64,000 nucleotides of DNA from Candidatus Dormiibacterota bacterium (GTDB taxonomy: Bacteria > Chloroflexota > Dormibacteria > Dormibacterales > Dormibacteraceae): positions 186,001 through 250,000 of the forward strand of contig PNAG01000002.1 in NCBI GenBank assembly GCA_003169845.1, written 5' to 3'. Numbering within the stretch: position 1 is the stretch's first letter; the number at the start of each line of letters is the position of its first letter. The position numbers and the translations under genes are program-made. Under the pieces are notes generated by a model. The model ran no database searches and was not told the DNA's origin. It was given only the letters and a program-made list of their open reading frames with translations. Below are positions 22,210-31,606 of the stretch, piece after piece.

Positions 22210-22941
22210 ATGGAAGAACCCGAGCACGCGGCAGCGGCGGTTCCTGTGATGGAAGCCAGAGACGTGACGGCCGGGTACGGCAAGCAGCCGATCATCTTCG
22301 AGGTCTCGGCGAAGTTCGGCAGGGGTTCGGTCACATCGATTCTGGGCCCGAACGGCGCCGGCAAATCAACCTTCCTGAAGTCGCTTTTCGGCTTGGCGAG
22401 AACGTTCAGCGGAACGGTCTTGATCGAAGGGGAGACAGTTGCCGCAGTCGCCATGGACCTGGTCGAGCGCGGGGTCTGCTACGTGCCTCAGCTGGGGAAC
22501 ATCTTTCCGTCCCTGTCCGTACGCGAGAACCTCGACATCGGAACCTATGTGAGGAAAGGCCGCTCCATGGAGTCGGTGCTGGAAGTGTTCACGGACTTGA
22601 AGCCCGTGCTGAAGAAACGGGCGGGAAAGCTGAGCGGCGGCCAACGGAACATGCTCGGGGTTGCTCGTGCGCTCATGAGCGACCCGAAGGTCTTGCTTCT
22701 CGACGAGGCTACTGGTGGCCTGGCGCCGCTCGTGGCCCGGAGGTTGTGGGAGCACGTAGCCGCCCTGGCCAAGGAGGGCGTGGCCGTGGTGGCAGTCGAA
22801 CAAAACGTGTCGCTGGCCCTCGAGTTCTCCGACTTGGTCTATGTCCTTGTCAGTGGTCGAAATTCATTCGCTGGAACACCGGCTGAGCTCAACGAATCGG
22901 CTGACGTAGAACACCTGTTTCTCGGCGCGAGCGGACTCTGA
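22210..22941 (+). CDS. ABC transporter ATPase, LivF-like (transporter 1)
   Basis: ATG 22210 lies 2 bp after the LivG-like stop; the 243-residue product has Walker A GPNGAGKS, signature LSGGQRNMLGVAR and Walker B VLLLDEATGG. The EATGGLAP wording is the LivF type. An earlier in-frame start at 22093 would overlap the LivG-like gene and is not supported. Confidence 0.92.
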   Translation: MEEPEHAAAAVPVMEARDVTAGYGKQPIIFEVSAKFGRGSVTSILGPNGAGKSTFLKSLFGLARTFSGTVLIEGETVAAVAMDLVERGVCYVPQLGNIFPSLSVRENLDIGTYVRKGRSMESVLEVFTDLKPVLKKRAGKLSGGQRNMLGVARALMSDPKVLLLDEATGGLAPLVARRLWEHVAALAKEGVAVVAVEQNVSLALEFSDLVYVLVSGRNSFAGTPAELNESADVEHLFLGASGL

Positions 22942-22990
22942 TCGATGGTTCTCCGAGCACTCGGCAACGGAATTTGAGGAGGAAAGTTTG

Positions 22991-24238
22991 ATGGTAAGGC
23001 GAGGTAGCGCGTGGTTGGGTCTTCTCTTAGCGCTGGTTGTAGCGGGGTGTGGGGGGTCGAGTCCTTCGACGCCAACAGGCCCCGTCAACATCGGAATCAC
23101 CTTTCCGTTTACGGGCCCGTACCTCCAGCTTGGAGGCTATTTCTCGAACGGAGCCGGGGTAGCGGCCAAGGCCATCAACGACAACGGCGGAGTGATGGGC
23201 CGGCAGATGAAGATCATCGACGTCAACACTGGAGGTGACCCGGTCGACGCTGTGCCTGCCGTCCGTCAGATGCTGGCGGTGGACAACGTGAGCGCGGTCG
23301 TCGGACTGAGCGCCCTGGACTTCCAGGATGCCCTCCCGATCCTCAACCAGAACAAGATGGTCAGCTTCACCCACATCGGCAGCCCCTCGATCGACCACCT
23401 GACGATGCCCTACAGCTTCAGCACCGTCGCGTCGGACGCCGCGGTTGGCGCGGCCATGGTTCTCTACGCAAACCAGCAGGGTTATCGCAACGTCGCAATC
23501 GTGCTTGACGCCGCGACCGGCTCTCAATCCCTGCTACCCGGAATGAAGTACGCGATGACCAAGCTGGGCGGGATGAGCGTGGTCGCTTCGCCGGCGCTCC
23601 CCGAAGCAGCTGTCTCATACGGGGCCGAGATCAACCAGGTCATCAACGCCCACCCTGATGCAATCCTCCTGCAGCTCTACCCGGCGTCCGCCGGCACCTT
23701 CTTTCAGGAGTTGAAGAAGATCGGTGGAACCAACATCCCGGTGATAACAAGCGACTTCGACACCTCGCCGGAGTTTGTCACAGCGGTCGGCGGCCAGGCC
23801 TACGTGGATGCTCACATCATTTCGGTGCTCGCGGGTTCGTCGGCCATCTCGCCCGCGTACACGGCGTATGCGCCCGTGTACAAGCAGCTCTACGGCGTCG
23901 ATCCGCCATATCTGTCCGTGTACGCGTTTGACGGAACCACGGCGGCTGCGCTAGCTATGGTCGACGCGAAGTCGACCGATCCAAAGGTCTATTACAAGTA
24001 CATCCTGGACGTGACGACGCCTGGCAATGGCGCGACGGTTGTCTACAACTTCGCCGATGGCGTCAAGCTGCTCAACCAGGGCAAGAAGATCAAGTTCTAC
24101 GGCGCCGGCAGCCCGCTTGTGTTCAACCAGTATCACCGGGTAGGCGGCGCGTTCGAGGCGGTGCGCGGATCGGCGGCCGGCAGCCCGACCCACATCTCAG
24201 ACATCGACCCCGCCCTGCTGGACCCGCTGATCGGGTAG
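22991..24238 (+). CDS. lipoprotein substrate-binding protein (transporter 1)
   Basis: ATG 22991 follows GAGGAGG by 8 nt (TTG 22988 is the alternative). The 415-residue product has a lipoprotein signal with LVVAGC, placing the lipidated Cys at residue 20. The mature part is a type-1 periplasmic-binding fold of the Leu/Ile/Val class (NIGITFPFTGPYLQLGG, then VVGLSALDFQDALPIL). It is clearly paralogous to the protein at 41849-43099, so substrates are probably related. Last gene of the five-gene transporter operon. Confidence 0.9.
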   Translation: MVRRGSAWLGLLLALVVAGCGGSSPSTPTGPVNIGITFPFTGPYLQLGGYFSNGAGVAAKAINDNGGVMGRQMKIIDVNTGGDPVDAVPAVRQMLAVDNVSAVVGLSALDFQDALPILNQNKMVSFTHIGSPSIDHLTMPYSFSTVASDAAVGAAMVLYANQQGYRNVAIVLDAATGSQSLLPGMKYAMTKLGGMSVVASPALPEAAVSYGAEINQVINAHPDAILLQLYPASAGTFFQELKKIGGTNIPVITSDFDTSPEFVTAVGGQAYVDAHIISVLAGSSAISPAYTAYAPVYKQLYGVDPPYLSVYAFDGTTAAALAMVDAKSTDPKVYYKYILDVTTPGNGATVVYNFADGVKLLNQGKKIKFYGAGSPLVFNQYHRVGGAFEAVRGSAAGSPTHISDIDPALLDPLIG

Positions 24239-24327
24239 CACACGCGAAGGGCCTTCGCCCTGGGTTCAGGCGCTATCACCTGGATCTGGGCGGAGGCTCC
24301 TTCATATCCGCGGGGAGCTGAGCCGTG

Positions 24328-25113
24328 CTACTCGCCGGCCCAGTCGGGATTGCGCTTGTCGACGAAAGCCGTGACGCCTTCTTTGAAATCGCGACTGCTG
24401 AAGCACCAGCGAACAAGGTCTTCCTCATTGTCGTCGGGAAGTAGTTGGCGCTCGAGACGACGCAGTGACTCGCGCGTGGCGCGCAGCGTGAGGGGGGCGT
24501 GCCCGGCGAGCTTTCGCGCGAGCTCTTCAGCGCGAGGCATGAGCGATTCTTCGTCAGCTGTCAGGTAGTTGAAGACTCCCATCGCATGGGCTTCGCCGGC
24601 ATCGAGTAGGCGTGCCGTGAAGAGCAAGTCCATCACGTGAGACTTACCCAGGGAAGCCATCAGCCGCGCGTACAGACGCATTCCAAGACAGTTGCCCAGG
24701 CGTGCGATTGGGAACCCGAACCGGGCGCTCGGGGAGGCGATCCGCAGGTCGCACGAGAGCGCCAATGACGCACCTCCGCCGGTGGCCGGCCCGGCTACGG
24801 CCGCGATCGTCGGAACCCGCATGGCATCCAGCGTGTCGAGGACCCGGACTCCGAGCTTCGGGAATTCGAGCATGCGGTCGATGTCATGCATGTGCTCGCG
24901 ATACATGGCGATGTCACCACCCGCGCCGAAGCCCTTTCCGCCGGCGCCGCTGACGATCATCACCTTGATCGATCTATCCCGATTGACCTCATCGCACAGC
25001 GCAAAAAAACGCGCATACATGGCGTCGTTGAAGGCATTGCGCACCTCGGGACGGTTGAAAGTCAACCAGGCTATGCCGTCACGCTTGTCAAACTTGATGA
25101 TGTCTTCCGTCAT
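24328..25113 (-). CDS. enoyl-CoA hydratase/isomerase family protein 1
   Basis: ATG 25113 overlaps the stop of the CoA-transferase gene (ATGA), giving 261 residues; the longer open frame upstream is only a shadow. The crotonase fold shows the first oxyanion segment GGKGFGAGGDIAMY and the second AGPATGGGASLALSCDLRIA. It should act on acyl-CoA thioesters (hydration, isomerisation or hydrolysis). Coupling to the CoA-transferase implies that the transferase makes its substrate. Confidence 0.88.
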   Translation of the reverse strand: MTEDIIKFDKRDGIAWLTFNRPEVRNAFNDAMYARFFALCDEVNRDRSIKVMIVSGAGGKGFGAGGDIAMYREHMHDIDRMLEFPKLGVRVLDTLDAMRVPTIAAVAGPATGGGASLALSCDLRIASPSARFGFPIARLGNCLGMRLYARLMASLGKSHVMDLLFTARLLDAGEAHAMGVFNYLTADEESLMPRAEELARKLAGHAPLTLRATRESLRRLERQLLPDDNEEDLVRWCFSSRDFKEGVTAFVDKRNPDWAGE

Positions 25114-26366
25114 GCGTTGACAATGACGCGTTCGCGGACCAACCTGTCGACGTCGTCGTCGGACACTCCAAGCTCCGTCAACACCTCGATGGAGTGCTGC
25201 CCCAGCAACGGTCCCGCGGACTCCATGTGAACGGGAGTATCTGAGAACCGCATCGGGTTGCCCAGCACACGCACGGTGCCAAGTGTCGGATGAGGCAGGT
25301 CTGCGAAGTAATCGCGCTCCAGGAGTGCGGGATCGCTGTAAACCTGCGAATAATCCTGAATCATCGCGCAGGGAACGCCATTCTCCTGCAGGAGCGCGAT
25401 CCAGTGAGCAGCCGGCCTCTTCTGCGTGATCTCCTCGATGATCGGTATCAGCTCCGCACGGTTCCGGTGGCGCACGTCGACGGTGGCGAACCGAGCATCC
25501 TGGGCCAGATGCTCCAGTCCCATGGCTCGACAGAAAGCGGTCCAGTTGCGGCTTGACGTCGCGCCGATCGTGAAGTAGCCGTCCGCTCCACGAATGGCCT
25601 GATACGGTGCGGTCGCCTGATGGGCGGACCCTAGAGGCTTGGGGATCTCGCCGTTGGCGAAGTATCGCGCCGCCTCCCACACCGAGAGCGACACCCCGAC
25701 CTCGAACAGGCTTACGTCGATGTATTGACCTCGGCCGGTTCGCTCTCGTGCCTGCAGGGCGCTGACAGCGGCGAGAGCTCCGTAGAGGCCACAGACGAGA
25801 TCGCAAATCGGCACGCCAACCTTCACCGGTGGCCGGCCCTCCTCTCCGGTGATCGACATCAGCCCGCTCATGGCCTGGGCCATGATGTCCAGCCCGGCAA
25901 GCGTCGCATATGGACCTGTCTGGCCCCATCCGGACGCGGCGACGTAGATCAGACGAGGGTTGCGCTCAGCGAGCCGAGCGTAGTCCAGTCCCAGGTGGGC
26001 CATCGTCCCGGGGCGCATGTTCTCCGACACGATGTCGGCGTTCTGGGCCAGGCGGAAGAAGATCTCCTTGCCCTCTGGCGCCTTGAGGTTGAGAGCCAGG
26101 GAACGCTTGTTGCGGTTGAGACGCACAAACCCGCTGGACTCGCCATTGATGAAGGGAGCGGCCAGACGGGTGAAATCGCCCGTGTCCGGCTCTTCGATCT
26201 TGATCACATCGGCTCCCATGTCCGCCAGTTGCATAGTGCAGAACGGCGATGCCAGTCCGTGGCCGACCTCGAGCACCTTGATTCCCATCAGCGGCGGCCC
26301 GGACGCTGCGCGCACAGCCTGAGTCTTCGTGTGCGCCGGCTTGTCCCGGCCCGTGGTGACGTCCAT
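25110..26366 (-). CDS. family III (CaiB/BaiF) CoA-transferase 1
   Basis: ATG 26366 has GGGAGG 5 nt upstream, giving 418 residues. Motifs include GHGLASPFCTMQLADMGADV, IKIEEPDTGDF, ENMRPGTMAHLGL and the catalytic Asp in GVPICDLVCG. It transfers CoA between carboxylic acids. It is divergent from MaoC gene 1 across 121 bp containing operator site B, and overlaps enoyl-CoA hydratase 1 downstream. Confidence 0.9.
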   Translation of the reverse strand: MDVTTGRDKPAHTKTQAVRAASGPPLMGIKVLEVGHGLASPFCTMQLADMGADVIKIEEPDTGDFTRLAAPFINGESSGFVRLNRNKRSLALNLKAPEGKEIFFRLAQNADIVSENMRPGTMAHLGLDYARLAERNPRLIYVAASGWGQTGPYATLAGLDIMAQAMSGLMSITGEEGRPPVKVGVPICDLVCGLYGALAAVSALQARERTGRGQYIDVSLFEVGVSLSVWEAARYFANGEIPKPLGSAHQATAPYQAIRGADGYFTIGATSSRNWTAFCRAMGLEHLAQDARFATVDVRHRNRAELIPIIEEITQKRPAAHWIALLQENGVPCAMIQDYSQVYSDPALLERDYFADLPHPTLGTVRVLGNPMRFSDTPVHMESAGPLLGQHSIEVLTELGVSDDDVDRLVRERVIVNA

Positions 26367-26457
26367 GGCAGCCTCCCAGGTATCGGGGCCCTTTGAAGCA
26401 CTGCCACGAGCCTCGTCCTTTATATATATGATACGGGCCACCCTGCCTAGTGAACAG

Positions 26458-26475
26458 GGTTCAGCAGACAGAACG
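26458..26475. promoter_or_regulatory. GTTC-N8-GAAC operator, site B (divergent CoA-transferase 1/MaoC 1)
   Basis: The plus strand reads GGTTC-AGCAGACA-GAACG; the minus strand CGTTCTGTCTGCTGAACC is close to the consensus. It ends 12 bp before the GTG of MaoC gene 1, touching its ribosome site. An A/T-rich TATATATATG tract lies nearby at about 26421-26430. Confidence 0.6.
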
Positions 26476-26487
26476 GGGAGTCAGGAC

Positions 26488-27624
26488 GTGGCTGACCGCG
26501 ATTTCATGGCGGGCGTGATCACCGACGAGATGGTTGCCGAACTCCGATCACGCATCAATCGGGAATTCAAGACGCGCGAGGAACCGCACCTCACCGAGGC
26601 CCGCAAAGATGCGATTCGGCATTGGGCGCGGGCGATCGGTGATCTCGATCCAAAGTGGACAGACGAGGCTTATGCCTCCAAAACGCGGTTCGGTGGCATC
26701 ACCGCTCCTCCCAGCCTTCTCTATGGCTTCTCGACACTCTCGATCGGAGATCGCAGCGGGTTCCCCGGCATCCACTCTTTCTTTGCGGGCGCCGACCATC
26801 AGTGGTATCTACCGATCCGGCGGAACGACACCATAACGCTCACCTGCGTGCTGACCGACCTGGTCGAGAAGAGCAGCCACTTCTCAAAGAGGATGTTCCA
26901 GCAGATATCCGAGGTGACGTACCGGAACCAACATGGCGAGGTCGTTGCCCGTTCGTGGCCATGGGGCATGCGAACCGAGCGCGGAACGGCGGCAACCGTG
27001 GGCAAGTACAACTACCTGCACCTCGCGTCCTATTCGGGCGGCGATATCGAGCGCATCGCCGGCCTCTATGAGAGGGAACGCGAGCTGATCCGTGGCGCGA
27101 CCCCGCGCTACTGGGAAGGTGTGCGTGTCGGCGATGTCATCGGTCCGATGATCCGCGGGCCGTGGACCGCGACGAATTCGATCAGCTTCCTTACAGCTCA
27201 CGGCGGCCTATATATGAAGACCCATTCCTACTGGTTCAACTTTCTCAAGCGCCATCCGCAGGTTGGCATCCGGAACGAACAAGGCGTTCCTGAGCCACCG
27301 GCGCGCGGACACTGGGACAATGATTTCGCGCGGAAGATCGGCGTACCCGCCGCATATGACTACGGCCCCGAGCGGGTTGCGTGGTCGTGCACTCTATTTA
27401 CCTACTGGTGTGGCGACGACGGCTGGCTGAAGCGGCTGCGCGTCGAGGTGCGGCGCTTCAACCTGCTTGGCGACCTGACGACCCTGGAGGGGAAAGTGAC
27501 CGCCAAGCGAGTTGATGGTGATGGCGATCACGTGGTCGATTGTGATTTTCACGCGTATGACCAGCGAGGCGAAGATCATACGACCGGCACCGCGACGATC
27601 ACGTTGCGATCCCGGGAGCCCTGA
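26488..27624 (+). CDS. double-hotdog MaoC-type dehydratase 1
   Basis: GTG 26488 has GGGGAG 7 nt upstream, giving 378 residues, equal in length to copies 4 and 5. The N-terminal FAS1-like hotdog has AIGDLDPKWTDEAYA, with Trp at the place of the usual catalytic His. The C-terminal hotdog keeps an H-W-D motif (GHWDNDFARKIGVPAAYDYG) and a GDDGW loop. The protein should hydrate or dehydrate a 3-hydroxyacyl thioester using the C-terminal site. It ends 1 bp before the convergent CoA hydrolase gene. Very similar in sequence to copy 5. Confidence 0.85.
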   Translation: MADRDFMAGVITDEMVAELRSRINREFKTREEPHLTEARKDAIRHWARAIGDLDPKWTDEAYASKTRFGGITAPPSLLYGFSTLSIGDRSGFPGIHSFFAGADHQWYLPIRRNDTITLTCVLTDLVEKSSHFSKRMFQQISEVTYRNQHGEVVARSWPWGMRTERGTAATVGKYNYLHLASYSGGDIERIAGLYERERELIRGATPRYWEGVRVGDVIGPMIRGPWTATNSISFLTAHGGLYMKTHSYWFNFLKRHPQVGIRNEQGVPEPPARGHWDNDFARKIGVPAAYDYGPERVAWSCTLFTYWCGDDGWLKRLRVEVRRFNLLGDLTTLEGKVTAKRVDGDGDHVVDCDFHAYDQRGEDHTTGTATITLRSREP

Positions 27625-27625
27625 G

Positions 27626-28954
27626 CTAGCGAGAAGCCCGCGAGCTGGAGGCCGCCCCGAGCTGATCCCGGAAGCTGGGGTGAGCGATCTCGATCATGGC
27701 GGCCGCGCGCTCATCTGATCGCATTCCGCGCAGGTCGGCAGTACCATTTTCCGTCACGACGATGTCGGCAAGATCTGCGGTCAATGTGACTGCGGCGCCG
27801 AGGTTCGGAACGATTCGCGAATGCTTGCCGCGTCCCGCCGTTGAGCGCAGCGCGATGATCGATCGCGCACCTTCGGTGGTTTGACAAGACCTTACGAAGT
27901 CGCTCAGTCCTCCAGTGCTGGATACTCGCCGGCCGGCCACGAACTCAGAATTGACCTGGCCAAGAAGGTCGACCTCAATCGCCGAGTTGATGGCTCGAAA
28001 ATTCCGGAGCGAGCCCAACACGCGCGGGTCGTGCGTATAGCCGGCCGGTCGCATCGACACGGCCGGGTTGTTGTTCAAGAAGTCGTACAGGCGGCGCGTT
28101 CCGCGACATTGATTGGCCACGGAAACTTCGCGATCTATGCCTTTCCAGCGATTCGTGATGACGCCGGACTCGATCAGATCCATCATCGGCTCGATGATCA
28201 GTCCGGTGTGCAGCCCAAGGTCCACACGCTCGCTCAGGCCCTCGAGGATCGATGTCATGACGGCTCCAATTCCCATCTCAACGGTCGATCGATCCGGGAT
28301 GAGATCGAGGACCAGGCGGGCGATTTGCCTGGCGCCTTCGTCAGCCGGCTCGAAGCCGATCTCGCCGATCTCGTGCGAGACCTCGATCGCTGCATCGACC
28401 TCTGACGCGTGGATGGAGCAATCGCCCAGGGTGCGCGGGGAACGGTCATTGACCTGGGCTACGACCAGGTGGCTGAGGCGCACGGCCTGAGCGGCGAAGT
28501 CCACCGAGACTCCCAGGCTCAGATGGCCATTCTCATCAGGTCGCGAGACCTGGACCAGCGCGACGTCGAACTTGATCCGTCCTTCTTCTAGGTTGCGCGC
28601 GATCTGGTGGATGCCGATCGGCAGGAAGCTGCCGTGGCCCTTCTCGACGACCTCCGCCAGCTCCGCATGGAAATGGATGCCGACAAGGTGGAGGTCCGGT
28701 CCAGCGGCATCGAGAAGGTGGCGGACGCCGCTGCGAAGCATCTGATACACGGTCAGGTTGCGAAGCCGGCCCTCGCGCACACCCTGGACGAGCTGCTCGA
28801 TAAGGTCGGTAGGCTCACCACAAGCCGAACCGACGAATATGTGATCGCCAGGTTGGATACGGGTGAGCCAGCCATTGCCGGCGTCGAGCGCTCGCCGGTA
28901 CTGACTCGACCACGGGCTTGAGCCCGATCCGGAACCAGCTAAGTCGTTCGCCAT
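27626..28954 (-). CDS. acetyl-CoA hydrolase/transferase family protein
   Basis: ATG 28954 has GGAG 6-7 nt upstream, giving 442 residues. Family marks are INSAIEVDLLGQVNSEFV (with the probable catalytic Glu), the GGLSDFVRSCQTTEG segment and the C-terminal VTENGTADLRGMRSDERA followed by IEIAHPSFRDQL. Relatives include 4-hydroxybutyrate and acetate CoA-transferases. It is divergent from selenoprotein 2, and the first codon lies inside operator site C. Confidence 0.88.
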   Translation of the reverse strand: MANDLAGSGSGSSPWSSQYRRALDAGNGWLTRIQPGDHIFVGSACGEPTDLIEQLVQGVREGRLRNLTVYQMLRSGVRHLLDAAGPDLHLVGIHFHAELAEVVEKGHGSFLPIGIHQIARNLEEGRIKFDVALVQVSRPDENGHLSLGVSVDFAAQAVRLSHLVVAQVNDRSPRTLGDCSIHASEVDAAIEVSHEIGEIGFEPADEGARQIARLVLDLIPDRSTVEMGIGAVMTSILEGLSERVDLGLHTGLIIEPMMDLIESGVITNRWKGIDREVSVANQCRGTRRLYDFLNNNPAVSMRPAGYTHDPRVLGSLRNFRAINSAIEVDLLGQVNSEFVAGRRVSSTGGLSDFVRSCQTTEGARSIIALRSTAGRGKHSRIVPNLGAAVTLTADLADIVVTENGTADLRGMRSDERAAAMIEIAHPSFRDQLGAASSSRASR

Positions 28955-28962
28955 GTAGAACT
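28945..28962 (+). promoter_or_regulatory. GTTC-N8-GAAC operator, site C (selenoprotein 2/CoA hydrolase)
   Basis: The plus strand reads CGTTC-GCCATGTA-GAACT, nearly the same as site F on its plus-sense strand (CGTTC-GCCCTGTA-GAACG). It overlaps the start codon of the divergent CoA hydrolase gene. A -10-like TATACT (28977-28982) lies downstream toward selenoprotein 2. Confidence 0.5.
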
Positions 28963-29036
28963 CCGTTCCGGCAGCATATACTATGGTCACCCTGGGTTCC
29001 GGCAACCCAATCTCAGTCGGTTCAAGGAGTTCTGCT

Positions 29037-29657
29037 GTGCCAGAAATCGTCGTCTTTGATCCAACCGTACCGGCGCCCCAAGGGGACCTGAATCGCGCTC
29101 AGTCCCTGGCGGCCCGCAAGGGAGACCTCTCTGGCCGAACCATCGGTTTCCTCTGGAACACCAAAGGCAATGCCGACGTCTACCTGGACGAGATGGCCAA
29201 GCTGCTCGGCAAGCGGCACCCGGGAATGCGCCCGGTGATGGTCGAGAAAAAGAGCGCGAGCATGGCCATGGAGCCTGAGGTGTATGCATCGCTACTCGAG
29301 TGCGATGCGGTCGTCAACGCCTTTGGCGATTGAGGCTCCTGCAGTTCGTGGAGTTGCCACGACGGAGCGGTTCTCGAGAAGGCCGGAATTCCTACGTCCA
29401 CTGTCATTTCCATGCCGTTCGCCTTTAAGACTCGCCGCGAAGCGGAATCACTTGGAATGGCGGACCTTCCGTTAGTGGTCCTGCCACATCCGCTGTCGTC
29501 GAGAGCGGAAGACGTGATCCGCCGGTTCGCGGCCGAAACCCTCGACGAGGTGGAATATGCGCTCGCCGGGCCGGTCGATGGGCTGGCAGCTCGCTACCAC
29601 CAGCGAGTGGCACCGCTCGAGCGAACGCCGGTGCCGGGCGGCGAACCGACCACCTGA
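29037..29657 (+). CDS. UGSC-family selenoprotein, copy 2 (in-frame TGA = Sec99)
   Basis: GTG 29037 follows AAGGAG by 7 nt. The frame reads through TGA 29331-29333 and continues to the stop at 29655-29657, 206 residues in all. Flanking residues VVNAFGD-U-GSC-SSWSCHD match the other copies, and the region after the TGA continues the same fold (GIPTSTVIS, then LPLVVLPHPLSS). A hairpin lies 11-12 nt after the TGA. It is followed without gap by its partner, then IclR 1, an MFS transporter and a metallo-hydrolase. Confidence 0.88.
29345..29363 (+). promoter_or_regulatory. SECIS-like hairpin of selenoprotein 2
   Basis: TCGTGG (29346-29351) pairs with CCACGA (29357-29362) around a loop holding AGTTG. 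It occupies the same place relative to the TGA as the perfect hairpins of copies 1 and 3, although the stem is shorter. Confidence 0.6.
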
Positions 29658-30721
29658 TGGCGCTCCAGAAGACTCTCGCGGTCCAGGGCGATCTGGCGGA
29701 CGCGATCGAATACTTCATCGATAAGGGGTGGACAGACGGACTTCCCGTAATTCCGCCCACCACCGAATTGGTAGAGCGAATGCTTCGCCACAGCACCAGG
29801 GCGCCCGAAGACGTGCTCGGAGTCTTACCACCATCTCGGGCGGAGGCGACCGTTCATGCCGTGGCGGTCAATGCCGTGATGGCAGGTTGTCGCCCGGAGT
29901 ACCTCCCTGTGGTCGAGTCGGCGATCGAAGCCATCGCCGATCCTGCATTCAGCCTGTTCGGAATCCAGGCCACCACCAATCCGGTCACTCCCTTGCTGGT
30001 GGTCAACGGGCCGGTTGGCACGGCTCTGGCCCTCAACTCGAAGTCCAACTGTCTGGGCAACGGCACGAGATCGAATGCGACGATAGGTCGGGCGCTACGC
30101 CTTTGCATGCAGAACATCGGCGGAGGTCTCCCAGGCCTGATGGACATGGCAACTCAGGGCCAGCCGGGGAAGTTCACGATGTGCATTGCCGAAAACGAGG
30201 AAGAAAGCCCATGGGAACCGTTCCATGTCGAGCACGGATTCGATCGCGAGGTCAGCACGGTCACCGCCATCTCCGTCACGGGCACGTTCCAGATTCACGA
30301 TGGATACAGCAAGAGCGCATTGGACTTGCTCCAGACTTTTTCAAGTTCCTGCGTTCCGGTGGGTTCGACCAACATGCATATTGGCGGCGGCCCACTGCTG
30401 ATCGTTGGCCCAGAACATGCCGAAATCTTGCACGGCGCTGGATTCAGCAAGGCCGATATGAAAGGGTATCTTTACGAAACCGCCAGGGCGCCGGTCCGTG
30501 CATATTCGCAGGCGATGCTCCGCTACTCTGTCCATAACATGAGGCGTCCGCGACGCTTTGCGTCGACCAACCCGGAGTCAACGATTCCACTGGCCGACTC
30601 AGCCGAGGACATTTCCATTGTCGTGGCCGGTGGACCCGGTGGGCACTCCGTTTTTCTTCCGAGCATGGGCGCCCACACGCGGCCGGTAACACGCGTCGTG
30701 AAAATACCCAGCCTTCAGTGA
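29657..30721 (+). CDS. UGSC-selenoprotein partner, copy 2
   Basis: The 354-residue protein aligns along its whole length with the partners at 16967-18037 and 56605-57675. It has GWTDGLPVIPPT, NAVMAGC, GIQATTNP, SNATIGRA, MCIAENEEE and VVAGGPGGHS. The ATG shares a base with the selenoprotein stop (TGATG), so the two are coupled. Both invariant cysteines are present. Role inferred as the second subunit of a selenoenzyme. Confidence 0.75.
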   Translation: MALQKTLAVQGDLADAIEYFIDKGWTDGLPVIPPTTELVERMLRHSTRAPEDVLGVLPPSRAEATVHAVAVNAVMAGCRPEYLPVVESAIEAIADPAFSLFGIQATTNPVTPLLVVNGPVGTALALNSKSNCLGNGTRSNATIGRALRLCMQNIGGGLPGLMDMATQGQPGKFTMCIAENEEESPWEPFHVEHGFDREVSTVTAISVTGTFQIHDGYSKSALDLLQTFSSSCVPVGSTNMHIGGGPLLIVGPEHAEILHGAGFSKADMKGYLYETARAPVRAYSQAMLRYSVHNMRRPRRFASTNPESTIPLADSAEDISIVVAGGPGGHSVFLPSMGAHTRPVTRVVKIPSLQ

Positions 30722-31575
30722 CGAAACGCGCGCCGGTCGGTCGAACGGAATCAGAAATCCGAGTGTCTGAGCCAGGACCGGCGCCTAAAGCAGAGCTTGT
30801 CGACGGGGACCCGGACATGCCTCCGAATCCGGCGCCTGCGGTGGCTCGCGCCGTCCGGATCGTCAATTACCTGCTCTCCTCGCCCGATGGTGCAGGCGTG
30901 ACCGAGATCGCGCAGGCGCTTTCTATGAACAAGAGCACCTGCTTCGACATCCTGAAGACATTGACCGCGTTCCAGGTCCTGACCAAGCACTCGCGCTACG
31001 CCATATACCGGCTGGGGCCGCTGCTCGTGCAGTGGGGAATGGCCAGCCGGCGCCAGCTCTCAGGGCGCACGCATATCCGAGAAAGCTTGCGCACCCTGGT
31101 CTCTGACATCGGGCTCATCTGCCTGGTGGCGCAGGTCCTCGCGGACGAGCAGGGAATCGTTGTCGTCGACCGGGTTGAGCCCGCCCGACCTGATGTTCTG
31201 ACCATCCCGGTTGGATACGTGGTCCCGTTGTCTGCTCCTGCGATGGGCCGGGTCGTGCTGTCCTACATGGACGAACCGGAAGCTTTGAGGATAGCCCGGC
31301 GGTTGAACATGATCAACGGATCGCAAGAGTCCGCATTTCTGGACCAGATGCACAAGATTCGCCGCGTCGGTTATGCCACCAGCGCTGGAGAATTTCGTCC
31401 TGAGTTCAATGCAGTCGCGGCAGCGATCACGCGCGGCAACGCCGAGATCATCTCGCTTCTTTGCATAGCCGGGTATACGCACCACCTGCTGGCGGCAGAT
31501 CTCGACCGGCTGGGCGAGCGGCTGTCCGGTCTGGCACGAGAGCTCGAATCGCACGCGTCGATGGCGAGCGTCTGA
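30718..31575 (+). CDS. IclR-family regulator 1
   Basis: The 285-residue product starts with a GTG that overlaps the partner gene stop (GTGA). The N-terminal winged helix covers about residues 40-100 (AVRIVNYLLSSPDGAGVTEI, then MNKSTCFDILKTL). The C-terminal IclR effector domain has VVDRVEPARPDV and the ...AITRGN...ISLLCIAG segment. It is closely similar to IclR 2 at 60600-61409. It probably senses a substrate of the island and binds the GTTC-N8-GAAC sites. Confidence 0.88.
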   Translation: MTKRAPVGRTESEIRVSEPGPAPKAELVDGDPDMPPNPAPAVARAVRIVNYLLSSPDGAGVTEIAQALSMNKSTCFDILKTLTAFQVLTKHSRYAIYRLGPLLVQWGMASRRQLSGRTHIRESLRTLVSDIGLICLVAQVLADEQGIVVVDRVEPARPDVLTIPVGYVVPLSAPAMGRVVLSYMDEPEALRIARRLNMINGSQESAFLDQMHKIRRVGYATSAGEFRPEFNAVAAAITRGNAEIISLLCIAGYTHHLLAADLDRLGERLSGLARELESHASMASV

Positions 31576-31606
31576 AGCGCATCAGCTGAGACATCGGGGA
31601 CCTCCG

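Noticed and set aside
24244..24258. Terminator after binding protein 1
   Set aside because: GCGAAG-GGC-CTTCGC is a short 6-bp hairpin without a T-run; too weak to report as a terminator.
25114..25929. N-terminal extension of enoyl-CoA hydratase 1
   Set aside because: It overlaps the CoA-transferase gene in another frame and has no fold resemblance; the crotonase fold begins at ATG 25113.
26419..26432. Tandem TA repeat as a microsatellite or origin element
   Set aside because: It is only about 10 bp long and is better explained as A/T-rich promoter DNA between divergent genes.
29331..29333. Nonsense mutation making a pseudogene
   Set aside because: The same codon occurs at the same place in three diverged paralogues, each with intact sequence and a hairpin downstream, so Sec decoding is far more likely than three independent mutations.
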